From Tessaracoccus aquimaris (lineage in GTDB: Bacteria > Actinomycetota > Actinomycetes > Propionibacteriales > Propionibacteriaceae): DNA of 64,000 bases. Numbering within the stretch: the stretch's first letter is position 1; each line of letters opens with the position of its first letter. A program made the position numbers and the translations under genes. A model generated the notes under the pieces. It searched no databases. It had not been told where the DNA came from and saw nothing but the letters and a program-made list of their open reading frames with translations. The stretch is from positions 3,286,001 to 3,350,000 of the forward strand of contig NZ_CP019606.1 of the NCBI RefSeq assembly GCF_001997345.1, in the 5' to 3' direction. Shown here piece after piece: positions 54,708 to 63,549 of this stretch.

Positions 54708-56213
54708 ATGGGGTCTACGGCCAAGGGTGGTCGTTGGTCGTCGCCGTCCGACGTCGACCTGGTGAACCTTGACCTCGAACCGTCCCGCGCTCCGCACCGT
54801 CGGTGGGGACGCCGCGAGTCGCGCGTGACCGCTGTCGTCGCTGGGGCGCTCACCGTCGTCATCGTCGGCGCGCTCCTTCGGCCGGAGGCGCCGCTGCCTG
54901 TCGAGGTCGTCGGGCTCACCGAACGACCCCAGGTCGCCTGGGTGGTCGATGCCGACAGCGGCCAGGACGTGTGGCGGCTCGGGGACTGTGCGGGCGACGG
55001 GATCGCACTGATGAGCACCGCCGACCGTGGATCGTCCACCGTGAGTTGCCGCGGGAGCGTCGACGGCGTGGAACTGTGGCGCAGAAGCTACCCGACGCAG
55101 CAGTCGGGGCTGCTGACCTCCGCGCACGGCCCGTTCGTCGTTGTGCTGGACCAGCAACGTGGGGAGGCGAGCGTGCTCGCCCGCGACGACGGACGCGACG
55201 TTGCGACCCTGCGGCTGCCCGCGATCAACCTGGACGCGGGGGAGTTGAGCGCCGTCGCGTTCACCGACCGTGGAACGCTGCTGATCAACTCCTCGACCCC
55301 CGGGGACTGGGAGGGCATCACCGTCAATGCGCTCGATGTCACGGGCGGCGGGCGAGGACTGTGGACCGCTCGGGTCGACCGTGGTCGCGCAGGCAGGGGC
55401 CTCAGCTTCGGGGGAGAGCCGCTCGTCGAATACGGCGGGTTCCTGTGGGACCGCAGCGACGTCTCGGACGCGGGCTTCGGGCTCGCGCTCAACTCCGTCG
55501 ACGGGTCGGTGCCCGACTGGAGCCGTCGCAGCGAACTGATGACGTTCTCGGGCGACGTGGTGCTCGGCACGGTCGCTGCGGGCGGCGCGGTCGCCTACGA
55601 CCTTGCCTCCGGCGAGGCGTTGTGGGGGAAGCAGCGGCGCGGTCTGACTGCGACGGCAGGGCTCGGGGCCTTCTTCCTCATCCAGCCGACCGCCGTCCCC
55701 GCATCGCTCGACCCCGTCACCGGTGCTCGCACGCAGCAGCACGACGCGGCGAAGGTGACGAGGGTGGACCCGCGCTCCGGCCGGGAGCGGTGGACGACAC
55801 GACTCGACCACGCGGCCCGCGTCACCGCGGTCGTGGACGACGCGCTCCTGGTGGCGGAGAACAACTCGTTCAACCCATGGAACGGAGGGGAGGCCGTCCT
55901 GTCGGCGCTCGACGCCCGCACCGGAGAGGTGCGCTGGACGCGGCGCTTCCCGCAGAGTCACCTCGGGTTCATGAAGGGCGGCGACGGCGTGGTCGTCGTC
56001 GAGTTGGCGGGGCCGACCGTGCTCGAGAAGCGCGACCTCGACGAGTCGAGCACGCTCATTTGGTTGACAGGACACGAGAGCACGGTCGTCGGTTTCGACC
56101 TGGCCTCCGGCGAGGACCGGTGGCGCCTCGACCTCGAGCGCGGCTCGGCCCAGGTGATCGGCCGTCACCTCGTCACCCAGGACGAGTCGGGCACCATCAC
56201 CGTCTACCGCTGA
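54708..56213 (+). CDS. Membrane-anchored PQQ-like beta-propeller protein, paralogue 2
   Basis: A 501-residue protein with a cytoplasmic head containing VDLVNLDLEPSRAPHRRWGR, one membrane helix (VTAVVAGALTVVIVGALL) and a propeller. Blade motifs include VELWRRSYP, GEALWGKQRR, GRERWTTRLD, GEVRWTRRF and GEDRWRLDLE. The end ESGTITVYR repeats that of paralogues 1 and 3. A Cys pair (CAGDG and SCRGS) near residues 90-110 could form a disulfide, and paralogues 1 and 3 have cysteines at like positions. Function unknown. Confidence 0.85.
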   Translation: MGSTAKGGRWSSPSDVDLVNLDLEPSRAPHRRWGRRESRVTAVVAGALTVVIVGALLRPEAPLPVEVVGLTERPQVAWVVDADSGQDVWRLGDCAGDGIALMSTADRGSSTVSCRGSVDGVELWRRSYPTQQSGLLTSAHGPFVVVLDQQRGEASVLARDDGRDVATLRLPAINLDAGELSAVAFTDRGTLLINSSTPGDWEGITVNALDVTGGGRGLWTARVDRGRAGRGLSFGGEPLVEYGGFLWDRSDVSDAGFGLALNSVDGSVPDWSRRSELMTFSGDVVLGTVAAGGAVAYDLASGEALWGKQRRGLTATAGLGAFFLIQPTAVPASLDPVTGARTQQHDAAKVTRVDPRSGRERWTTRLDHAARVTAVVDDALLVAENNSFNPWNGGEAVLSALDARTGEVRWTRRFPQSHLGFMKGGDGVVVVELAGPTVLEKRDLDESSTLIWLTGHESTVVGFDLASGEDRWRLDLERGSAQVIGRHLVTQDESGTITVYR

Positions 56214-56271
56214 CCGCTGCTTGCCGCTGACCGCTGCTTGCCGCTGACCGCTGCCTGCCGTTGACCGATGC
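56207..56271 (+). repeat. 17-bp tandem repeat, 3.8 units
   Basis: CCGCTGACCGCTGCTTG is repeated at 56207, 56224 and 56241 (one change in the third copy), with a partial fourth unit to 56271. The first unit contains the stop codon of propeller gene 2. Confidence 0.9.
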
Positions 56272-56287
56272 GCTGGTTGGGTCTGGC

Positions 56288-56368
56288 GTTGAGCAGTAAT
56301 CGGTGGTCGTTTCGCCGTGCGCCACGAGGACGCGGCGTGTCGCGCAACGAGGCACGGATGCTGCTCAA
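56288..56368. repeat. Family C long hairpin element, copy 3
   Basis: GTTGAGCAG (56288-56296) and CTGCTCAA (56361-56368) are the arms. Inner pairing includes TCGTT with AACGA. The right side keeps the CGGATGCTGCTCAA sequence of copies 1-2. It lies between propeller genes 2 and 3. Confidence 0.65.
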
Positions 56369-56452
56369 GTCCTGCCGCGGCCATCCCGCCCCGTCCTTGG
56401 CTGGACCGGCGATAGACACCGGGGTTCGTCACATGCGGGGACGGGCCCGGTC

Positions 56453-56458
56453 TAGCAT
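56453..56458 (+). promoter_or_regulatory. -10 element TAGCAT, leaderless spacing to propeller gene 3
   Basis: TAGCAT lies 6 nt before the ATG at 56465. Confidence 0.55.
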
Positions 56459-56464
56459 GCGGGC

Positions 56465-57895
56465 ATGAAGGTCGACGCGGATCCGGGCAGCGCCGACGCG
56501 CGCGCCGAGTTCCTGGACCTCGATGAGGCGCCCACCCGTGGGCCCCTGGTGACGTGGACGCCGCGGCGAACGCTCGCCACCGTCGCGATCGGGGTCGCCG
56601 CCGCCCTCGTCGCCACCCTCGCAGTCGCGCTGTGGCCGCGCCCCGACCCGCCACTCGACCTCGTCGGCATGGTTGGAGGCCCGGTCGTTGCCTGGGAAAG
56701 GCCCCTGACCAACCCTCGGCAGGTGCCGCTGCTGTTTCCCTGCGGAGCGGAGCGGGTCGCCCTGGTGGAGATGACTGCACCCGACCTCACCGTCACGTGC
56801 CTGGAGGCGGCCGACGGTCGTGAGGCCTGGACGGCGAAGGTCCCCGACCAGCGGAGCCTCGAGGTTCGCGACCTGGTCGGCACGCCCTACCTTGCCGTCG
56901 GTGCGGCCCCCGAGGTGACGCTCCTGAACAGGAAGACCGGGAGCATCGCCGGCCGCGTGCCCCTCCCGACGCAGACAAGCGACTTCCCGGCGACGCTCTC
57001 CGGCACGACGTCAGGGCGGCTGTTGATCGCCTCGACCTGGACGGCCGGGCTGAATTCGGGGCTGAGGGTCACGGCGCTCAAGGGCCTCGACGCGTCCGAA
57101 CCGCGCTGGCGCGTCGATCTCCCGACACACGACGCAGGCGCGGGGTTCCAGGGCGGCTACCGCCCCGTCGAGGAGCGGCGCGGCTACCTGTGGGATCCCG
57201 AGCACGATGCGTCGGGCTTCGCGCTGGCGCTGGACGCCAGGACGGGCGAGCAGCCGCCTTGGAGCGCGGCAGCCTCGCGGTTGGGAGTCGTCGACGACGT
57301 GGTGGCGGCCCAGGAACCCGGCGGAGTCAGCGGCTACGAGATCTCGTCGGGTCGGCTGTTGTGGCAGGTGAAGGGCGACCACTCGCTCGCGGTGGCGGGC
57401 GAAAGGACGGTGATCCTCATCGACGCACCCGAGCCCGACGCCACCCTCGAGCCCGGCTCTGGCGGGCTCACCAGCACGGTGTCCGCGATCGACCCGTGGA
57501 CCGGGCGGGAGCGCTGGCGCGCCCAGGTGCCGCTCATGGCCTCCGTCGCCCGGGTGACCGGCGACGGCGTCCTGGTGTCCAACCTGCGCACCATCAACGG
57601 CAACGCGGCGCTCACGATGCTGGCCCTCGACGACGGCGCCGTGCGCTGGTCCCACGAGATCGACGGCTACACGGGGTTGTTCACCGCGCTGGGGGAAGGG
57701 TACGTGATGGTCGACGGGTGGACCATGACGAGCGACCCCGACAGCTCCGCGGTCGCGTCCCTGAACGACGAGGCGCTCTTCGCGATCGACCTGGCGACGG
57801 GTGAGGAGCGGTGGCGCCTCGACGCGAGCACCCCGCAAGTGGTGGGTCGCCGCGTCGTCGACATCGTCGACGGCAAGGTCGTCGCCTACCGCTGA
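56465..57895 (+). CDS. Membrane-anchored PQQ-like beta-propeller protein, paralogue 3
   Basis: A 476-residue protein with the same plan: acidic head (AEFLDLDEAPTRGPL), membrane helix (ATVAIGVAAALVATLAVAL), then a propeller with REAWTAKVP, GRLLWQVKGD, GRERWRAQVP, GAVRWSHEID and GEERWRLDAS. The final strand reads VDGKVVAYR. Two cysteines (FPCGAE and VTCLEAADG) match those of paralogue 2. Own leaderless promoter. Function unknown. Confidence 0.85.
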   Translation: MKVDADPGSADARAEFLDLDEAPTRGPLVTWTPRRTLATVAIGVAAALVATLAVALWPRPDPPLDLVGMVGGPVVAWERPLTNPRQVPLLFPCGAERVALVEMTAPDLTVTCLEAADGREAWTAKVPDQRSLEVRDLVGTPYLAVGAAPEVTLLNRKTGSIAGRVPLPTQTSDFPATLSGTTSGRLLIASTWTAGLNSGLRVTALKGLDASEPRWRVDLPTHDAGAGFQGGYRPVEERRGYLWDPEHDASGFALALDARTGEQPPWSAAASRLGVVDDVVAAQEPGGVSGYEISSGRLLWQVKGDHSLAVAGERTVILIDAPEPDATLEPGSGGLTSTVSAIDPWTGRERWRAQVPLMASVARVTGDGVLVSNLRTINGNAALTMLALDDGAVRWSHEIDGYTGLFTALGEGYVMVDGWTMTSDPDSSAVASLNDEALFAIDLATGEERWRLDASTPQVVGRRVVDIVDGKVVAYR

Positions 57896-57952
57896 CCCGT
57901 GGTGCAGGTGCCGAGCGTCGACGCCTCGCGCCTAGGTGGCCTGGGCCGGTCG

Positions 57953-58290
57953 CCGTTCCCTGAGCTTGTCGAAGGGTCCGCAACCACTGCTGGTCGTTCG
58001 GACGTCTCGACAAGCTCGACGAACGGATCCCCCTCCCCTGAGCTTGTCGAAGGGTCCGCAACCACTGCTGGTCGTTCGGACGTCTGGACAAGCTCGACGA
58101 ACGGATCCCCCTCCCTCCGGCAGTGGTCGCTCGGACGTCTCGACAAGCTCGACGAACGGATCCCCCTCCCTCCGGCAGTGGTCGCTCGGACGTCTCGACA
58201 AGCTCGACGAACGGTCGCCGTTCCCTGAGCTTGTCGAAGGGTCCGCAACCCGCGCTGGTCGTTCGGACGTCTCGACAGGCTCGACGAACG
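57953..58290. repeat. Repeat array R7: family B units
   Basis: The gap between propeller genes 3 and 4. CCCTGAGCTTGTCGAAGGGT occurs three times. GGACGTCTCGACAAGCTCGA (one copy with CTGGAC) is repeated about five times with AACGGATCCCCCTCC after several. No family A element. The remaining 190 bp before gene 4 hold only its promoter. Confidence 0.85.
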
Positions 58291-58461
58291 GACTCCGCGC
58301 CGCGAACCCGTCCCCGGGTTCCCCACAGTCCGCGGCTCTGCGCGTCGAGAGCACCCAGAGACGTCCCTGCCGACTACCACCGGCGCGTGGCCTCCGATCA
58401 GTGCTCGGCGTTTCTGCGGACGGATCGCGCGGGAGGACTCCAAACGCAGGGTTCCCGTGGT

Positions 58462-58467
58462 TACCGT
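58462..58467 (+). promoter_or_regulatory. -10 element TACCGT of propeller gene 4
   Basis: TACCGT lies 15 nt before the ATG at 58483, leaving room for a short leader with GGAGGAGG. This gene is leadered, unlike its paralogues. Confidence 0.45.
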
Positions 58468-58482
58468 TGCCGTGGAGGAGGC

Positions 58483-59856
58483 ATGACCGACGACGTGATC
58501 GAGCTCGCCGAATTGACTCGGCCGGCTCCCGAAGCCCGGTGGACGGGCCGCCACACCGGGCTGGTCTTCGCGGCGCTGGTCATCATCGCGGGCATCATCG
58601 CCGCCCTCACCTTCCTGACCGCCCCACTCCCGCCCGGCGACCGACTCACGCTGCAGGCGGCACCGCTGCCCGCCTGGACGACGAAGCTCGCCGACGACGA
58701 GTCGGCGATCGGCATCGGGGGCGACCTGATCGTCATCCACCAACGACGACTCGGCGACCAGGGCGCGGCCGTCCGCGGCATCGACCCCACGAGCGGGCGC
58801 GAGTTGTGGCGCCACAACGTCCGCGGTCAGGCCGGGCCACTGCTGGTGCGGAACCTGCCAGGCACCGGCTGGCTCGCGCTCCAGGCAGGTTCCGAGGTGA
58901 CCCTCCTCGACCGGCTGACCGGCGCCCAGGCGGGGCGCTTCACCCTCCCCGACGGCGACGGCGGCGACGCCTGGTTCGGATCGAGCGACAAGGGGACGCT
59001 GCTGATGGCCGTGCCGAGTTACGGGTCAGTGGGGCGGGTCCTGACCGTCTCGCGCCTGTCGGCGCCGGACCCGAGGGCAGTCGTCTGGAGCAGGGAGGTG
59101 CCCCTCAACGCCGTCCTGATGCTCGCGCTGCGGCAGATGGACGTGGTGGAGCGCGAGGGGTTGCTGCTCGTGCGCAGTGCAGACGGATGGCGCGGTTCCG
59201 GCCGATACTCGCTTGCCCTCCGCGCCTCCGATGGGCGGGCGCCGGACTGGACGCGCGGCGTCGAGCGGTTCGTGATCGCCCGCGGCGTGGCGGTGTTCGG
59301 GGTCGATGGCCGGCTCGAGGGGCGCGAACTTCGCACCGGTCGCGAGTTGTGGCGATTGCAGCCGGCCTCGGCCTATCTGTTCGGGACCGACAGCGCGTTG
59401 ATCATCGAGTCGATGGGCGAGTTGCGTCGGCTCGATCCCTACTCGGGCCGCACGCAGTGGACCACGGCCGTCGGGTCGGTGTTCACGGCCCTTGTCGAGC
59501 ACGGAGACCAGTTGGTCTTCTACGAGGGCGCCCAGACGATCTTCCCCGACCGGGGCACGACGAAGGCGGACTCGGCCGCGCCGTGGGTCGCCGCCCTCGA
59601 CCTGTCGACCGGGCGACCGCTGTGGCGTACGACGACGCCGTCACCGGTGCTCGACGTGATGCTCGGCACCGAAACGGTCATCGCGCGGATGTACGACGCA
59701 CACGACACGTCGCCGACCTTCGAGGTGGCCGCCCTCACCGAGGGCGGCGCGATCTCGTGGGTGTGGCGGGATCAGCGCGACTCGTGGAGCCTCACCCGCC
59801 TCGGAAGCCACCTGGCCACGATCGACCCCGACGGGACGCTGACCCTGTGGAACTGA
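58483..59856 (+). CDS. Membrane-anchored PQQ-like beta-propeller protein, paralogue 4
   Basis: A 457-residue protein, the most diverged of the four. Head with VIELAELTRPAPEARW, membrane helix (GLVFAALVIIAGIIAALTFL), propeller with GRELWRHNV, GRELWRLQP, GRTQWTTAV and GRPLWRTTTP, ending DGTLTLWN. It lacks the paired cysteines near the start of the propeller. It is separated from paralogue 3 by repeat array R7 and has a ribosome site. Function unknown. Confidence 0.83.
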   Translation: MTDDVIELAELTRPAPEARWTGRHTGLVFAALVIIAGIIAALTFLTAPLPPGDRLTLQAAPLPAWTTKLADDESAIGIGGDLIVIHQRRLGDQGAAVRGIDPTSGRELWRHNVRGQAGPLLVRNLPGTGWLALQAGSEVTLLDRLTGAQAGRFTLPDGDGGDAWFGSSDKGTLLMAVPSYGSVGRVLTVSRLSAPDPRAVVWSREVPLNAVLMLALRQMDVVEREGLLLVRSADGWRGSGRYSLALRASDGRAPDWTRGVERFVIARGVAVFGVDGRLEGRELRTGRELWRLQPASAYLFGTDSALIIESMGELRRLDPYSGRTQWTTAVGSVFTALVEHGDQLVFYEGAQTIFPDRGTTKADSAAPWVAALDLSTGRPLWRTTTPSPVLDVMLGTETVIARMYDAHDTSPTFEVAALTEGGAISWVWRDQRDSWSLTRLGSHLATIDPDGTLTLWN

Positions 59857-59859
59857 GCC

Positions 59860-60255
59860 TCAGGCCAGGTCGGCCAGGCGGGTGAGCGCGTCCTCCCAGT
59901 GGGACGACAGGGCATCGAGGTCGGCGTCGACCGGGAGACGGTCCTGCGCCAGGTCGAGCCGGGTGTGCCCGTCCTGGTCGCTGAGGCGCAGGTCGACCAC
60001 GGTGCGTGGCGCTTCCCCGTCCGCGTGCCAGGAGAATCTGATCTGTTCCATGGGATGGAAGCTTCGCGTGACGCCGTACGAGCCGTCAGTGGCTCGCCAG
60101 TCGTCGCCCTTGGAGCCCAGTCGTCCGCCGGTGCCAAGCAAAGCCTCATTACCTGGCGGGGTCATGAGGGCCGACCAGACGTCGGCGAGGGGCTTGTGCA
60201 CGGCGAGCGACACCTCAAGATTCGTGAGGTCTGCTGCGGGGTCTGCGGTTTGCAT
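59860..60255 (-). CDS. SRPBCC (AHSA1-like) domain protein
   Basis: A 131-residue START-like ligand-binding fold. The opening LEVSLAVHKPLADVWSALMT and the middle HPMEQIRFSWHADGE are typical of AHSA1/polyketide-cyclase-like proteins, which bind hydrophobic molecules. Function not assignable. The ATG at 60255 has GGAGG upstream. It follows the MFS gene by 50 nt on the same strand, with TAGGGT (60311-60306) as a possible own -10. Confidence 0.8.
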   Translation of the reverse strand: MQTADPAADLTNLEVSLAVHKPLADVWSALMTPPGNEALLGTGGRLGSKGDDWRATDGSYGVTRSFHPMEQIRFSWHADGEAPRTVVDLRLSDQDGHTRLDLAQDRLPVDADLDALSSHWEDALTRLADLA

Positions 60256-60305
60256 CGACTGCACCTCCTGCTGCGGCCAGCGTCGTTGCCGACCGTGGTA
60301 CAACC

Positions 60306-61499
60306 CTAGCCGTGAGCGCCGACGAGCGCGGCTGAATCGCGCTTGGCCCGCCACACCAGATGAGCGATCAACGCGGCGGTCAGACCCGCCGCTACGGGCA
60401 CCAGCATCGCGAGCCGTAGCCCGACGGCATCGGAGATGACGCCGATCAGCGGGGAGGTGCCAAGGAAGCCGAGTCGCATCAACCAGCCGAGCAACGCGAC
60501 GCCGGATCCGTGCGCGAATCCGGGGATCCGGGCGGCGGCAGCGAAGGCCGCGGGAACCAGCGTTGCGCACCCGAAGCCGGTCAGCGCGAACCCGAGGTAC
60601 GGGGCGAGGACCCCAGGTGCCGTCACCACCATCACGGCGCCGACCGCGACGAGCACACCCCCGAACCGGGCGACGGCTCCTCGACCCCACCGGTCCGTCA
60701 TCGGGTCGCCGAGGATGCGCCCGACGAACTGGCTGAGCAGGACGACCGTGTAGCCCATCCCCGCCACCCCGATGGTCGCGCCCGCCTCGCTGGTCAGGAA
60801 CAGGGTGACCCAGTTGTTGGCGATGTCCTCGATGAGCGTGCCGCAGATGGCCAGCAGCGCGATCGGGATCAGCAGTCGCCATGCGGATCGCGTCGGCGAG
60901 CCGGCCTCAGTTCCGGCGGCTGCCTCGGCGGGTGGTTGCCCGTCCTGCGGGGTGCCCGCGATGAGGCTGGCGACGATGGCGATGGCCGCCCAGAGTGCCC
61001 CGGTGACCGCCAGTTGGGGGCCGAGCGGAAGGCCCCTGGCCGCGCTCCAGGCCGCCACGGTGCCGCCGGTGGCCGCTCCGAGGCTCCACAGCGCGTGCAG
61101 CGAGTTGATGATCGAGCGGCCGCGCCATTCCTCGACCGTCACTCCCTGGATGTTCTGGGCCGCGTCGACCACGGCGTCGGTGAACCCGGCGAGCACAAAC
61201 GGGAGGGCGAAGAGCACCGGGGTCGGCGCGAACCCCGCGAGCGCGATCAGCGCTCCGAGCAGGACCGAGCCGACAGCGGTCACCGTCCGCGCCCCGAAGC
61301 GCCTGACGAATGCCCCGCCTGCCGCGGCCGCCAGGATCGACCCGATCGGCATCGCGATCACCATGAGGCCGAACTGGGTGTTGCTGAGCGAGAACGCTGC
61401 CTTCACCTCTGGCAGTCGGGGCAGGATGCTCGCCACCAGAGCACCGTTGGTGAAGAACATCAGGGAGACGCCGACCTGGGCGAGTCGCGGAGAGGACAT
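60306..61499 (-). CDS. MFS transporter (12 segments)
   Basis: A 397-residue major facilitator with twelve predicted segments. Motifs: FFTNGALVASILPRLPEVKA and a motif-A-like GGAFVRRFGARTV in the first half, GRILGDPMTDRWGRGAVARF in the second. It resembles the FucP/YbjJ-like group of sugar or drug exporters (DAAQNIQGVTVEEWRGRS), substrate unknown. The ATG at 61499 has TACCGT exactly 6 nt upstream. The DeoR-type regulator is divergent and the gap holds shared TGATC half-sites, so it probably controls this gene. Confidence 0.85.
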   Translation of the reverse strand: MSSPRLAQVGVSLMFFTNGALVASILPRLPEVKAAFSLSNTQFGLMVIAMPIGSILAAAAGGAFVRRFGARTVTAVGSVLLGALIALAGFAPTPVLFALPFVLAGFTDAVVDAAQNIQGVTVEEWRGRSIINSLHALWSLGAATGGTVAAWSAARGLPLGPQLAVTGALWAAIAIVASLIAGTPQDGQPPAEAAAGTEAGSPTRSAWRLLIPIALLAICGTLIEDIANNWVTLFLTSEAGATIGVAGMGYTVVLLSQFVGRILGDPMTDRWGRGAVARFGGVLVAVGAVMVVTAPGVLAPYLGFALTGFGCATLVPAAFAAAARIPGFAHGSGVALLGWLMRLGFLGTSPLIGVISDAVGLRLAMLVPVAAGLTAALIAHLVWRAKRDSAALVGAHG

Positions 61500-61505
61500 C
61501 CCCCG

Positions 61506-61511
61506 ACGGTA
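61506..61511 (-). promoter_or_regulatory. -10 element TACCGT, leaderless spacing to MFS gene
   Basis: On the minus strand TACCGT lies 6 nt before the ATG at 61499, deciding this start over the GTG at 61541. Confidence 0.55.
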
Positions 61512-61516
61512 AGTGC

Positions 61517-61522
61517 TTGAAT
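61517..61522 (+). promoter_or_regulatory. -10 element TTGAAT, leaderless spacing to deoR-type gene
   Basis: TTGAAT lies 6 nt before the GTG at 61529. Less perfect than most, but the same hexamer at the same spacing precedes the MFS gene at 63537. Confidence 0.35.
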
Positions 61523-61559
61523 GATCATGTGCAACGATCACTTCGTCATAAAACGATCA
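61522..61559. promoter_or_regulatory. Probable DeoR operator with three TGATCRT half-sites
   Basis: TGATCAT (61522-61528), ACGATCA (61533-61539) and ACGATCA (61553-61559): the first two face each other as an inverted repeat and the third is a direct copy of the second. They lie over the regulator start and beside the divergent MFS promoter. Confidence 0.5.
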
Positions 61560-62284
61560 TCCAGGCCCTGGGTGAGGGAGAGGTCAGGGTCGTTGACCTG
61601 ATGCGGCTGACGGGCGCATCGAGCATCACCATCCGTCGCGACCTCGCCGAGCTTGCCGCGGTTGGGGCGCTCGAAAGGACCCACGGGGGCGCGCGTCGTC
61701 CGCTCAAGAGGGGCGCCCCGATGCCGTTCGCGTCCCGTCGGGAGGCCGACCAGCACGTCAAGGCCGCGCTAGCCAGGAGGGCCGCGGTACTCATCGCGGA
61801 TGATGAGTCGGTCATCCTCGACAACGGCACGACCTGCTACTCGGTCGCACAGGAACTGGCCGGGCGGCCCCTGACGGTGCTTGCGCTCTCGCTCCATGCG
61901 GCAGCAGCGCTCGCGTCGCGGCCAGGGGCGAGCGTCTCGACTCCCGGAGGGCCCGTCGAGACGGACACGTTGGCGCTTGTGGGCTCTGCGGCCATGACGG
62001 CCGTGCTCAACTTCCGTGCCGACGTCGCGCTGCTCGGAGCCTGCTCCGCTGCGCCGGAGGACGGTCTGACAAGCACCACGTTCGAGGATGCCGAACTCAA
62101 GCGGGCGGTGATCGCCGCGTCCCGACGACGGATCCTGGTCACCTCCGCAGGGAAGCTGAGCCGCACCGCGAGCTTCCGGTTCGGTGACCCGGCAGACCTC
62201 ACGCACCTGGTCACGACCGCCGACGCACCCGCCGACGCCCTGCATGCCTACCGCTGCGCCGGCGTCGAGATCCTGCTTGCGTAG
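61529..62284 (+). CDS. DeoR/GlpR family transcriptional regulator
   Basis: A 251-residue repressor. The N-terminal winged helix is clear (RVVDLMRLTGASSITIRRDL then LERTHGGARRP). The C-terminal sugar-phosphate sensor domain has VILDNGTTCYSVAQEL and later ALLGACSAAPEDGLTS. DeoR repressors respond to phosphorylated sugars. The GTG at 61529 is preferred to the TTG at 61517, since TTGAAT there looks like the -10 element. The stop lies 2 nt from the convergent MFS gene. Confidence 0.87.
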   Translation: MQRSLRHKTIIQALGEGEVRVVDLMRLTGASSITIRRDLAELAAVGALERTHGGARRPLKRGAPMPFASRREADQHVKAALARRAAVLIADDESVILDNGTTCYSVAQELAGRPLTVLALSLHAAAALASRPGASVSTPGGPVETDTLALVGSAAMTAVLNFRADVALLGACSAAPEDGLTSTTFEDAELKRAVIAASRRRILVTSAGKLSRTASFRFGDPADLTHLVTTADAPADALHAYRCAGVEILLA

Positions 62285-62286
62285 AT

Positions 62287-63537
62287 CTAGGGCTGCCGCC
62301 GGGGGGCCTCGGCTCCGGTGGCCCTGACCGGATCGACCGACCTCAGCGAGGCGGCCAGCGCTATGGCCACGCCGACCAGCGCGCCCGAGAACGTCGCGAC
62401 GCCGGGCCATCCGTAGTGGGTCCAGATGAAGCCGGCCGCCGACCCGCATGCGCTGGAGCCGAAGTAGTAGAACGCGAGGTAGAGCGATCCCGCCATCCCC
62501 GTGCCGCGGCCCTTCCGCGACGCCCGCAGCGTCACCCAGGCGCTGGCCGTCCCGTGGGCCGCGAAGAATCCGGTCGTGATGAGGGCCACCCCGACGATGA
62601 CCGCCGCCAGGCTGTCGAGGAGCGTGAACCCGATGCCGAGCAGGAAGACCAGCAGCGCGACCGGCACGACCCGGCTCGGCCCGAACCGCGCGGCGAGGCG
62701 CCCCGCGTATGGCGAACTGACCGAGCCGAGCAGATAGCTGACGAACACGAGGCTCGCCACCCCGACCGACAGGTTGAACGGCGCGCCCACCAGCCTGAAC
62801 GCCAGTGCGTTGAACGCGGCCACGAAGGCGCCCATCGCGGTGAACCCGATGCAGTAGAGCCGCAGCAGCCCGTCGTCGAGCAGCATCCGCCGCGCGTTGG
62901 CCGCGAGTTCGGTGTGGTTGAGCGGCGTCGGCTGGAACCGTCGCGCCGGCGGCAGCAGCACTCCGAGGGAGACGGCGATCGCCAGCGACATGGCCCCGAT
63001 CAGCCCGATGGCCCATTGCCAGCCCAGCACGTCGGCGATCACTCCGGTGAGGAGGCGGCCCGTCATCCCGCCGATCGCGGTGCCTCCGATGTAGAGCCCG
63101 GTCGCGGCGGAGGCCGACCTCGGTGCGATCTCGTCGCGCAGGTAGGCGGCGGCGACCGCGGGCAGCCCCGCGACGGCGAACCCGACCGCTGCCCGCAGCA
63201 CCAGAAGCAGCGGCCACGAGGGCATGAACGCGACCGCCGTGCCGAGCAGTGCCGCGACAAGCAGCGTGACGCGCATCAGGTTCATGCGTCCGACGGCGTC
63301 CGAGAGTGGCCCGAACACCAGCAGCGCGACGCCCATCGCGACGGTCGTGACCGAGAGCGCGAGCGTTGCCGAGCCTGCACCGACGCCGAACTCGGAGGCC
63401 AGCAGCGGCAGCACAGGTTGGGGGCAGTAGACCAGCGCGAACGTCGCGAGGCCCGCGAGGAACAGGCCCAAGGTGATGCGCCGGTACTGCGCCTGGCCCG
63501 GGGCCCAACCCTCGAACGGGGCTGGGGCGGTGGTCAC
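62287..63537 (-). CDS. MFS transporter, YnfM-like
   Basis: A 416-residue major facilitator with twelve segments. The N-terminus LATFALVYCPQPVLPLLASE, the motif-A region FGPLSDAVGRMNLMR and GLPAVAAAYLRDEIAPRS are typical of the YnfM/arabinose-efflux-like group. Substrate unknown. The GTG at 63537 is chosen because TTGAAT lies 6 nt upstream and the alignment with the family begins soon after; the track upstream to 63630 is unlikely. Confidence 0.85.
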   Translation of the reverse strand: MTTAPAPFEGWAPGQAQYRRITLGLFLAGLATFALVYCPQPVLPLLASEFGVGAGSATLALSVTTVAMGVALLVFGPLSDAVGRMNLMRVTLLVAALLGTAVAFMPSWPLLLVLRAAVGFAVAGLPAVAAAYLRDEIAPRSASAATGLYIGGTAIGGMTGRLLTGVIADVLGWQWAIGLIGAMSLAIAVSLGVLLPPARRFQPTPLNHTELAANARRMLLDDGLLRLYCIGFTAMGAFVAAFNALAFRLVGAPFNLSVGVASLVFVSYLLGSVSSPYAGRLAARFGPSRVVPVALLVFLLGIGFTLLDSLAAVIVGVALITTGFFAAHGTASAWVTLRASRKGRGTGMAGSLYLAFYYFGSSACGSAAGFIWTHYGWPGVATFSGALVGVAIALAASLRSVDPVRATGAEAPRRQP

Positions 63538-63543
63538 AACCCG

Positions 63544-63549
63544 ATTCAA
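63544..63549 (-). promoter_or_regulatory. -10 element TTGAAT, leaderless spacing to YnfM-like gene
   Basis: On the minus strand TTGAAT lies 6 nt before the GTG at 63537. Confidence 0.35.

Noticed and set aside
57953..58290. Regularly repeated units in R7 as a CRISPR array
   Set aside because: Spacers are not unique or of constant length, units vary, and there are no cas genes. They match family B elements elsewhere in the window.
61517..61528. TTG start for the DeoR regulator
   Set aside because: TTGAAT there has the spacing of a -10 element to the GTG at 61529, which is the more likely start.
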